A stretch of DNA of 64,000 nucleotides from an uncultured Winogradskyella sp. (lineage in GTDB: Bacteria; Bacteroidota; Bacteroidia; Flavobacteriales; Flavobacteriaceae): contig CAJXLB010000006.1 of NCBI GenBank assembly GCA_913055905.1, positions 1 to 64,000 of the forward strand, read 5' to 3'. The notes beneath the pieces were generated by a model. It made no database searches and was not told the origin of the DNA. It saw nothing but the letters and a program-made list of their open reading frames with translations. Both the position numbers and the translations under genes were made by a program. Each line of letters opens with the position of its first letter. The stretch's first letter is position 1. Positions 57,351 through 64,000 of the stretch are shown in pieces.

Positions 57351-57875
57351 ATGGAAGTCTCAATTGAAACCGAGCGATTGCTTCTGCGGCCCTTCACCCT
57401 TGAAGATGCAGATGATTTATTTGAAATGGATTCAAACCCGAAGGTTCACCAGTTTTTGGGAAATCGACCAATGACAACTAAATCTGAGGCAACAGATACG
57501 ATTACAAATATTTTGAAGCAATACGAGAGATATGGAATTGGCAGACTAGCCATAAGTCTTAAAGCAACTGAAGAATTTGTAGGGTGGTCTGGACTGAAGT
57601 ATGAATGCAACGTAAGAAAAGAATTTAATTACTATGATTTGGGCTAAAGGTTGAAGGAGCAATTTTGGGGTCAAGGCATCGCAACTGAATCTGCTATTGC
57701 AGCGTTAAATTTTGGTTTTAAATCCTTACAACTTAAGACGATTTGTGCAGCTGCAGATATCAACCATACCGCGAGCAACGTCATTTTAAGAAAAATAGGT
57801 ATGACCAAAAATGGCGTTTTTACTTTTGAAGACGCTAGCTGCAACTGGTACACAAAAGATAATCCTTATAACTAA
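57351..57875 (+). pseudogene. GNAT acetyltransferase interrupted by an in-frame stop
   Basis: A RimJ/RimL-type acetyltransferase gene of about 174 codons is split by a TAA at 57645-57647. Both halves lie in the same frame: ETERLLLRPFTLEDADDLFEMD through YYDLG, then RLKEQFWGQGIATESAIAAL through NPYN. The expected residue at the stop is Tyr (YDLGYRLKE... pattern, TAC or TAT), so one base change made the stop. The acetyl-CoA loop WGQGIATE lies in the second half, so neither piece should work alone. A terminator follows. Confidence 0.88.
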
Positions 57876-57876
57876 C

Positions 57877-57900
57877 AAAACCCCTTTTTCAAGGGGTTTT
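57877..57900 (+). terminator. terminator after the GNAT gene
   Basis: AAAACCCCTT and AAGGGGTTTT form a ten-base-pair stem around a four-base loop, ending in TTTTGC. Confidence 0.85.
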
Positions 57901-57945
57901 GCATCAATCAAATTACTCTAAAACCAAATCTTATGATTATAAGTG

Positions 57946-58674
57946 TTATTGAGCTTGTAGTTTAAAATTAATAGGTATGCTGTAAGGAACACCTACGGCT
58001 TTATTACGCTGCTTACCTGGCTCCATTTTAGGTAGTAAGCCTATGATGCGCTCAGCCTCTTTTTCTAAAAGCTTATCTGGTCCTCTACTCTTCACTTTAG
58101 ATACTTTACCTTCTTTATCTATTAAGAAGAATACAAATACTTTTCCTTGAATATTAAGATCCTTTGCAACATCTGGATATCTAAAGTGCTTTTGAAGGTG
58201 TTCTTGCATTTTTCGTTGGAAACAAGCCCTTAGTTCAGCATTATTACCAGTACATCCAGGGAATTGCGGTACACGCTCGATCACTGCAAAAGGTACTTCT
58301 ATATCTTCTTCTACCTCTTCTACTTCAACCTCATCTACAGATATTTCGCGTTCTTCTATAATATCATCTTGACCTAACTCGGTACTTTCAACAAAAGTCT
58401 CCTCAATTTCCTCTACGTCTTCTACAACCTGAATCGCTTCTGTAACTATAGTTTTTGGAGGTGGTGGTGGAGGCGGAATATTGATATGTGTTATCGGTAT
58501 ATCTTCCTCCAACTGATCTTGCAACATTAAGATATCAATCTTTGTGGCATCCTGTTCGTAAGTCTTATGTTCTAATCCTAAATATGTAAGGAGTAACATT
58601 ACGTTTAAGCCAACAGCAAAATATAAACTACTGTTTCGACCTACATTGGCTTTTGGGTTCTTCTTGAGTTCCAT
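57946..58674 (-). CDS. energy transducer TonB
   Basis: The 242-residue protein spans the periplasm to power outer-membrane receptors. It has a short cytoplasmic N-terminus, one membrane helix (about 15-33, SSLYFAVGLNVMLLLTYLGL), a proline run PPPPPPPK near 66-73, a long acidic linker, and a C-terminal TonB domain with GKVFVFFLIDKEGKVSKVKS. It lies downstream of the TonB-dependent receptor gene on the same strand, separated by 93 bases, and has its own promoter candidate. Confidence 0.92.
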   Translation of the reverse strand: MELKKNPKANVGRNSSLYFAVGLNVMLLLTYLGLEHKTYEQDATKIDILMLQDQLEEDIPITHINIPPPPPPPKTIVTEAIQVVEDVEEIEETFVESTELGQDDIIEEREISVDEVEVEEVEEDIEVPFAVIERVPQFPGCTGNNAELRACFQRKMQEHLQKHFRYPDVAKDLNIQGKVFVFFLIDKEGKVSKVKSRGPDKLLEKEAERIIGLLPKMEPGKQRNKAVGVPYSIPINFKLQAQ

Positions 58675-58767
58675 GACGTTTAATTTTATAGTATAAAGCT
58701 AACAAGCATTAGGCGAAAAAAGCATGATAAAAGTCATGTTTGAAAAATTGTTAATTTTTTTAACAAT

Positions 58768-60942
58768 TTAGAGGTTGTCCAATTGGTTATCCTGGCCATC
58801 TTCGCTTATGGTCCAAAAGAAGCCTATAAAAAAGAACTGGTCGGTAGCGGGTCTAAAAGCCAACCGATCAAATTGACCATTAGAATTAGGTGTATTGGAA
58901 TATTGATAACCATTAATGTTTCTAAAACCCAAAACATTATTTACTGAGAAATACAATATTTTCTGTTGGTCTAATAGATAGGCCCAATTTAAACTGATAC
59001 TATTAAAGGGTTTGGTTCGCTCTGCTAAAAATTGGTCGGTATTGGGATTGTTGAATGGTCGGCCAGAGGCAAATGTGTAATCAATACCTAGCTGGCTCTT
59101 CCAACTATCTATCCAGTATTTGCCCACTATAGAAAAGTTGTGATTTGTAGCAAAGTTGGGCTGTGCCGCCTCTGGAAAATTAAGATGGTTTCTTTTTGTG
59201 TCCAAATAGGAATAACTAACCCAATAGTCTAGATTCTTAATACTGGTGTTATCACGCCAAAATAAATCCACGCCTTGGGCATAACCATCTCCAGAACTAT
59301 TAAAGCTCGTATTTACAGTATTATTTAAGCCATTGTTCACGTTTGTGAATTCACCATCGAATTTCACTAAGTTATCGTAATCCTTTCGGTAGGCCTCTGC
59401 CCTAAATATTCTACCGTCGTTAACGTATTGGTAGTTGAGAATGTACTGCGTTGTTTTTTGAGCTTCGAGGTCTTGATCAAACCTTAGGATATCATTGCCA
59501 GGGTTTTGAAAAAAGTTTCCGTAGGCTAGGGAAAACTGTCCGTTTTTAGATGTTTTATAGGCCAAGGCCATTCTTGGCGCAACTTCAATTGTTTTAAAGA
59601 TGGAGCTATAATCGGCTCTAACTCCAGCCTTCAACGCCAACTTTTTTGAGAAAATAACATCAGCTTCTGCGAAGCCAGCCGTAATAGTATTGTCAAAACC
59701 GTATGAAACATCAAAAGCGTTTTCGGTAAACGTTTCGTTATACCCTGTTATAAACTGTTCTGCACCAAACCCGATTTTAAAACGGCTACTAAACCGTTTT
59801 TTCAATTTTAATTTAAGGTGTGCCGAATTTTCGAAACTGTTAATAGTAATGTCTTCGATACCATTTTCGGTATTGTCGTGGGTAAAACTCAATCCGGAAT
59901 GAATGGACCAACCACTGCCAAGCGTCCCTTTATAGGACGAATTGAGATAAAAATTTCTGTTGTTTAAACTAAAATTTATACCGTCTTCAAAGTTGATGTC
60001 TTCTTGCGTCAATTGAAAGGTTGTAGTGTCAAATGCCGAATAAAACTTAAAGAGTCCACTGTTTAGCTTTTGTCTAAACACCATTTCTCCTTGGGCAGCT
60101 TCAAATGGCTTTTGAAAGGTGTTGCGGTTATCAAAAATTTCAAAATAAGGTGCCAAATTTGTATAGGACGCATTAAAGCTCAGAGATGATTTCTCCCATT
60201 TTTGAGTATTGCCCAAAGTGGCGCCAACAGTCATAATACTGATGTCGGTTTTTTCCTGGTCGGGCTCGTCAATCGTATTTAATAATAGGACACTAGACAG
60301 GGCTTGACCGTACTCCGCTGAATAACCTCCTGTGGAAAAGGTAATTCCATCAAACAAAAATGGCGAATACCGACCGCGAGCAGGAAAATTATTTGTAGTG
60401 GGTGTAAATGGCGTAAATACTCGAATACCATCGATGAAAATTTGGGTTTCATTGGCAGCCCCACCACGGACAAATAAGCGGCCATCTTCGGCGTTGTTCG
60501 ACGTTCCTGGCAGCGTTTGAAGCGCACCAACAAAATCACCTAAAGCACTTGCAGTGGTTACCACGTCCAAAGGTTTTAAAACTGAGACTTTGCTATTGTC
60601 GTTAGCTTCGAAAGTACCAGCGTTGAGAACAACTGTATCTAAAGACTCAACATCTTCCCTTAATGTAATGTTTAAGCCAGATAACTTGGTTACATCTTCG
60701 AAAATTGTTTTGGTTTCATAGGAGAGAAAAGATACAATTAAAGCCTTCTTGCCCTGCTCTTCCGTAGAAAATTGAAATTCACCATTTTCATCGGTCGTAG
60801 CACCATCATAAGTACCTTCTAGATAAACATTTGCCCCTGGAATAGGCTGCTTCTTTCCATCAAGCACCTTTCCAGATATGACCACTTGAGAACCTCCTAA
60901 TTGAAAAAGGCAAAGTAAAAATATAACGACTAATTGTTTCAT
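58768..60942 (-). CDS. TonB-dependent receptor with carboxypeptidase-like domain
   Basis: This outer-membrane barrel has a signal peptide (MKQLVVIFLLCLFQLGGSQ), a carboxypeptidase-like CarbopepD domain (about 20-110: VVISGKVLDGKKQPIPGANV), a plug (about 125-230: GTSNNAEDGRLFVRGGAANETQIFIDGI) and a 22-strand barrel ending near FFFIGFFWTISEDGQ. ATG 60942 is used; the longer frame from 60999 has no signal peptide at its start. It is probably an uptake receptor; the cargo is not known, and no SusD partner is seen. Such receptors are usually powered by TonB/ExbBD; a tonB-like gene follows. Confidence 0.93.
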   Translation of the reverse strand: MKQLVVIFLLCLFQLGGSQVVISGKVLDGKKQPIPGANVYLEGTYDGATTDENGEFQFSTEEQGKKALIVSFLSYETKTIFEDVTKLSGLNITLREDVESLDTVVLNAGTFEANDNSKVSVLKPLDVVTTASALGDFVGALQTLPGTSNNAEDGRLFVRGGAANETQIFIDGIRVFTPFTPTTNNFPARGRYSPFLFDGITFSTGGYSAEYGQALSSVLLLNTIDEPDQEKTDISIMTVGATLGNTQKWEKSSLSFNASYTNLAPYFEIFDNRNTFQKPFEAAQGEMVFRQKLNSGLFKFYSAFDTTTFQLTQEDINFEDGINFSLNNRNFYLNSSYKGTLGSGWSIHSGLSFTHDNTENGIEDITINSFENSAHLKLKLKKRFSSRFKIGFGAEQFITGYNETFTENAFDVSYGFDNTITAGFAEADVIFSKKLALKAGVRADYSSIFKTIEVAPRMALAYKTSKNGQFSLAYGNFFQNPGNDILRFDQDLEAQKTTQYILNYQYVNDGRIFRAEAYRKDYDNLVKFDGEFTNVNNGLNNTVNTSFNSSGDGYAQGVDLFWRDNTSIKNLDYWVSYSYLDTKRNHLNFPEAAQPNFATNHNFSIVGKYWIDSWKSQLGIDYTFASGRPFNNPNTDQFLAERTKPFNSISLNWAYLLDQQKILYFSVNNVLGFRNINGYQYSNTPNSNGQFDRLAFRPATDQFFFIGFFWTISEDGQDNQLDNL

Positions 60943-61057
60943 GATTTGATTGATGTTGGTTTGCAAAACTTTTCCTTCATGACCACAAACTTCCATCATA
61001 AAACCACAACCAAAAACTCTAATGTACCCAACTGTAATATTTAAATGATGAATTGAA

Positions 61058-61065
61058 TATATTTG
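61058..61065 (+). promoter_or_regulatory. -7 box of the lysoplasmalogenase gene
   Basis: TATATTTG at 61058-61065 is only four bases before the ATG at 61070, which implies a leaderless or near-leaderless mRNA. No good -33 TTG is visible at the expected distance. Confidence 0.6.
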
Positions 61066-61069
61066 CTAC

Positions 61070-61753
61070 ATGCGCATTCTAAGGCTTACAACACAAGAAT
61101 TACGATTCACACTTTTCTTTGCAGTAATTGTTCTCATTGAATTGGTTAGTGGAAGTACAAACGCTTTGTTTGATGTGCATTTCATTGCCAAACCTGCCAT
61201 AGTGAGCAGTTTGATAATTGCCTTTTATAGTTTTTCAAAATCCGCAGATAAAACCGTAAACAAATTAGTACTTACAGGTCTAACCTTATCCCTACTTGGT
61301 GATATTATCCTTATGCTTGTAGATGCCTGGCAATATGCCTTTACTTTAGGACTAGTGGCATTCCTTTTGGCGCATGTATGTTATAGTGCTGCATTCTGGA
61401 AACAAAGAAGCACAGAAAAATCACCGTGGATAATTATAATGGTCTTATTGGCCTATGCGCTTTTTCTCTTTTCTATGCTTAAAGACAATTTGGGCGCCAT
61501 GATGGTTCCTGTGGTTTTATATATGCTGGTAATCCTCACGATGGCCACGTTGGCATTTCTTAGAAAAAAGTCGCATCATCCTCTTGGCTATTGGCTTGTT
61601 TTTACTGGAGCCATTCTCTTCTTGATTTCTGATAGTTTGTTGGCCATCAATAAATTTTTAAACCCTCTACCTCTTGCCCATATTGGTATCATGGCTACTT
61701 ATGCTTTAGCACAATACGGAATAGTTTTAGGAATTTTAAAATCCAAAGTGTAA
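61070..61753 (+). CDS. lysoplasmalogenase family (YhhN/TMEM86) membrane protein
   Basis: The 227-residue protein has about eight membrane segments and the family blocks FIAKPAIVSSLIIAFYSF, LLGDIILM and LGYWLVFTGAILFLISDSLLAIN. In animals TMEM86 cleaves vinyl-ether lysoplasmalogens; bacterial function is not settled. It stands alone, with a very short 5' leader. The sigma factor gene follows 49 bases later. Confidence 0.88.
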   Translation: MRILRLTTQELRFTLFFAVIVLIELVSGSTNALFDVHFIAKPAIVSSLIIAFYSFSKSADKTVNKLVLTGLTLSLLGDIILMLVDAWQYAFTLGLVAFLLAHVCYSAAFWKQRSTEKSPWIIIMVLLAYALFLFSMLKDNLGAMMVPVVLYMLVILTMATLAFLRKKSHHPLGYWLVFTGAILFLISDSLLAINKFLNPLPLAHIGIMATYALAQYGIVLGILKSKV

Positions 61754-61802
61754 CAATGGGTAAGGCAATGCTACTAATTAGTCATCTAACCAATCTCATC
61801 AA

Positions 61803-62297
61803 TTGAATAAGGAACTCGAACATAGTTTTGTTGAGCAGTTGCAAAAACATCAAAACATTGTGCATAAGGTTTGTCGGTTGTACACGGACAATGCAGATGC
61901 CCATAACGACTTATTCCAAGAAATTACCATTCAGTTATGGCGTGCATATCCGAAATTTAGGGGTGATTCTAAATTTAGCACATGGATGTATCGCGTAGGA
62001 CTCAATACGGCCATTACGCTGTACCGCAAATCCAAAAGACGTGTCAAAACACAAGCTTTTGACAGTGTTCAATTTAAAATAAAGGCCGATGCATATGACG
62101 ATACCGAAGAAGAACAGCTTAAGCTTATGTACAATGCCATAAGACAATTAAACGACATAGATAAAGCGCTTGTCTTTTTGTATTTAGAAGATAAAAACTA
62201 TAAAGAGATAAGTGAAACCCTAGGAATATCTGAAGTGAACGCGCGCGTGAAAATGAATAGGGTTAAAAAGAAATTGAAAACAATATTAAATCCGTAA
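61803..62297 (+). CDS. ECF-type RNA polymerase sigma factor
   Basis: The 164-residue protein has sigma region 2 (HKVCRLYTDNADAHNDLFQEITIQLWRAYPKFRG, then KFSTWMYRVGLNTAIT) and region 4 (LNDIDKALVFLYLEDKNYKEISETLGISEVNARVKMNRVKKKL). An in-frame TAG at 61779 and lack of any ATG before region 2 make TTG 61803 the likely start. It is followed 4 bases later by a membrane protein gene that may encode its regulator. Target promoters are unknown. Confidence 0.92.
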   Translation: MNKELEHSFVEQLQKHQNIVHKVCRLYTDNADAHNDLFQEITIQLWRAYPKFRGDSKFSTWMYRVGLNTAITLYRKSKRRVKTQAFDSVQFKIKADAYDDTEEEQLKLMYNAIRQLNDIDKALVFLYLEDKNYKEISETLGISEVNARVKMNRVKKKLKTILNP

Positions 62298-62301
62298 GCT
62301 T

Positions 62302-62934
62302 ATGGATGAATTAGATTTATTAAAACAGGATTGGAATAAAGATCATAGTGACTATAAAAATTATGAAGCTCCTGAAATATATTCCTTACTGCATAAGAAA
62401 TCGTCAAGTATAGTAAAGACACTGTTTTATATAAGTGTTGCCGAGCTCGTGTTTTGGGTACTTATAAGCTATGTGCCCTATTTCTGCTCGGACAGCATGA
62501 AGCAACGGCTAGAAGAAAGTTATGAAAACCCATGGTTTGTTGGCTTAACCGTTTTGGGTTTTGTGGTCATTGCCGTTTTTGTATATCTGTTGTACAGCTC
62601 ATATAAGTCCATTTCTACCACAGACAATGTGAGGCGCTTAATGAAGCGTATTTTGCGCACCCGAAAAGTTATAAAGTACTATGTGCTCTATAATTTAATA
62701 ATGATTTTTATTTCCGTACCTCTATCCTTGTATTTTGAATTTGAGCAAAATCCTGTATTTCATGACGAAGTAGAACACATGAACAATACTCAAATGATGA
62801 TTCTTCTAGGCGTAACTATAGTGGTAACTGCGATACTGGTAGGTCTTATTTGGCTTTTTTACAGACTTCTTTATGGTATTCTACTAAAACGGCTTAATAG
62901 AAATTATGAAGAACTAAAACGATTTGAAGTTTAG
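62302..62934 (+). CDS. membrane protein next to the sigma factor, possible anti-sigma
   Basis: The 210-residue protein begins with a short acidic-charged cytoplasmic part (MDELDLLKQDWNKDHSDYKN) and has four membrane segments (about 43-60, 75-97, 123-145 and 165-190). It is not an anti-sigma domain I can recognise. The tight linkage to the sigma gene (four-base gap) is the main argument that it controls it. Its end overlaps the convergent plsC-like gene by four bases. Confidence 0.75.
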   Translation: MDELDLLKQDWNKDHSDYKNYEAPEIYSLLHKKSSSIVKTLFYISVAELVFWVLISYVPYFCSDSMKQRLEESYENPWFVGLTVLGFVVIAVFVYLLYSSYKSISTTDNVRRLMKRILRTRKVIKYYVLYNLIMIFISVPLSLYFEFEQNPVFHDEVEHMNNTQMMILLGVTIVVTAILVGLIWLFYRLLYGILLKRLNRNYEELKRFEV

Positions 62935-63737
62935 CGATACCAATCCCTGAGCTCCCTATTTAAACGTTCTTTTTCTTCGAGTTCTTCTTCAGGAATAACT
63001 TTAAGGAAGGAAGGGTGCTGCTCAATGGCATATTCTATTTTCTCAACGATTTCTGGAATCGTAGCGTTTTCATAATCGATATCCAATGGTGCTTTTATTT
63101 CCATGGACTGATAAATATTTTTCTTTTTTACGCGTAGACCTTTTTTATCAAAAGAACGCCTAAACCCATCAATTACTATCGGCACTACAATAGGTTTGTA
63201 AGTTTTGATAATGTGGGCCGTACCTTTTCTAATGGGCTTAAATGGCGTCGTGGTACCTTGAGGAAAAGTAATCACCCAACCATCATCTAAAGCCTTTTTT
63301 ATATTGGTAATATCGCTCATCTTAACCTGCCTATTGACAGCCTGTCCCTTGCTTCTCCAAGTGCGCTCTATGCTAATGGAGCCTGTGTAGGCAAATATCT
63401 TTGGGAGTAAACCCGATTTCATAGTTTCCTTTGCTGCGACGTAATAAATATTGAGTTTCGGATTCCATAAGTAGCCAACATTCTTAATACTATCCAACCT
63501 GCCGCTCAAACTTGCATTGAATACATGAAACATCGCTATAACATCTGCAAAATAGGTTTGGTGGTTAGATATGAAAAGTACATTGGTTTCTGGTAGGTTC
63601 TTAATGATTTCAGAGCCTTCTATCTGAAGTTCGTTAAATCCTCTAAACCTCCTATGGGTAAGTAATCCGAGGATTCTAATTAACCATTTTTTTACAAAAA
63701 GTATATGACCAAATGGATTGGTTTTAAATAAGCCCAT
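62931..63737 (-). CDS. 1-acyl-sn-glycerol-3-phosphate acyltransferase-like protein
   Basis: PlsC-family enzymes add the second acyl chain to glycerol phosphate lipids. The 268-residue protein has the acceptor motif NVLFISNHQTYFADVIAMF (H-x4-D: HQTYFAD) near 54-72 and the GTTTPF loop after ITFPQG, which matches the EGT region in modified form. The N-terminal segment is hydrophobic and should sit on the membrane. Substrate could also be another lysophospholipid. Confidence 0.87.
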   Translation of the reverse strand: MGLFKTNPFGHILFVKKWLIRILGLLTHRRFRGFNELQIEGSEIIKNLPETNVLFISNHQTYFADVIAMFHVFNASLSGRLDSIKNVGYLWNPKLNIYYVAAKETMKSGLLPKIFAYTGSISIERTWRSKGQAVNRQVKMSDITNIKKALDDGWVITFPQGTTTPFKPIRKGTAHIIKTYKPIVVPIVIDGFRRSFDKKGLRVKKKNIYQSMEIKAPLDIDYENATIPEIVEKIEYAIEQHPSFLKVIPEEELEEKERLNRELRDWYR

Positions 63738-63785
63738 ACATTGATTTTGGCATTACAGATTTACAAATGTAATAATTTCAAATTC

Positions 63786-64000
63786 CTATAATACTTGTTT
63801 TAACAAGTCTTTTATTTCCCCTAACATCATGGCTGTAGCGCCCCAAACGACATGGCCATTAAGGCGAAAGGCAGGAACTTCAACCTCAACATTATACGAG
63901 GTTGGCACTTTCGTGCTGATCCTATTGGACTCCAATAAAAACTCCTGTAGGCCAATCTCTATGATAGCTTCTACCTCATCATCTTGTTTTCTAAATTGAG
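63786..64000 (-). CDS. NUDIX hydrolase, C-terminal part (cut by window end)
   Basis: Reading leftward from base 64000, an open frame runs to a TAG at 63788-63786 and encodes about 71 residues. The final segment VPAFRLNGHVVWGATAMMLG matches the tail of CoA pyrophosphatase-type NUDIX proteins. The start and the Nudix box lie beyond the window. It is transcribed leftward toward the plsC-like gene at 63737. Confidence 0.8.
   Translation of the reverse strand, partial: QFRKQDDEVEAIIEIGLQEFLLESNRISTKVPTSYNVEVEVPAFRLNGHVVWGATAMMLGEIKDLLKQVL

Overview
This window is chromosomal DNA from a member of the Flavobacteriaceae (phylum Bacteroidota). The genus cannot be fixed from the sequence alone. The evidence is low-GC, compactly packed genes; promoters of the Bacteroidota type (a TTG near -33 and TAnnTTTG near -7, about 19-20 bases apart) in place of -35/-10 boxes; a type IX secretion (T9SS) sorting domain; lipoproteins with an acidic export tag; a DUF3276 protein; a long NusB; and the gene families thrS-infC-rpmI-rplT, nusB-DUF1573-yajC and crtIBZ. 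No phage, transposase, integrase or CRISPR array was seen.

Layout. Bases 1-3140 hold a leftward rRNA operon: promoter, leader, 16S, tRNA-Ile, tRNA-Ala and the 5' third of 23S. Its two spacers carry near-identical boxA-like antitermination motifs. Bases 3421-6755 hold the rightward thrS-infC-rpmI-rplT operon, in which infC appears to start at a rare AUA codon. Bases 6753-15551 are leftward housekeeping genes (YjbQ family, a secreted protein usually misnamed asparagine synthetase B, an AI-2E family permease, dnaB, accA, an EamA permease, an LptF/LptG-type permease, tgt). Bases 15643-21263 hold a split transketolase, an outer-membrane barrel, an FKBP lipoprotein, a small S4/methyltransferase/phosphoribosyltransferase operon and aroK. 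Two tRNAs (Lys, Leu) follow.

The most interesting part is the carotenoid system, which lies in two places. At 21.7-25.4 kb, a MerR-type regulator keeps the cobalamin-binding signature of the CarH photoreceptor family and sits directly upstream of crtI, crtB and crtZ. At 36.3-39.5 kb, crtD-like, cruF-like and crtY genes form a second, leftward operon. Together they predict a monocyclic hydroxylated carotenoid of the saproxanthin/myxol type, probably under light or B12 control. Between the two clusters lie a TlpA-like thioredoxin, aconitase, two mutually truncated gene remnants joined head to head (a deletion scar), a four-gene operon of three SurA/parvulin-type folding factors plus a MoxR ATPase, and a T9SS-secreted protein preceded by a LacI-type operator.

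From 39.6 to 51.5 kb are guaB with a small membrane-protein gene, HMG-CoA lyase (with a second LacI-type operator on its promoter), a LysE exporter, pyrD, a universal stress protein, a potassium-channel operon, pepT, yajC, a DUF1573 lipoprotein, nusB and leucine dehydrogenase. From 51.6 kb to the end are an ABC exporter, a DUF3276 protein, an M14 peptidase, csaA, a thioredoxin-fold protein, a GNAT gene killed by one in-frame stop, TonB and a TonB-dependent receptor, a lysoplasmalogenase-like protein, an ECF sigma factor with a membrane partner, an acyltransferase and the end of a NUDIX hydrolase.

Several reading frames extend upstream into their own promoters, because the TTG or GTG at the end of the -7 box looks like a start codon. 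I corrected those starts (dnaB, tgt, guaB, HMG-CoA lyase, pyrD). All calls come from reading the sequence; no database search was run.
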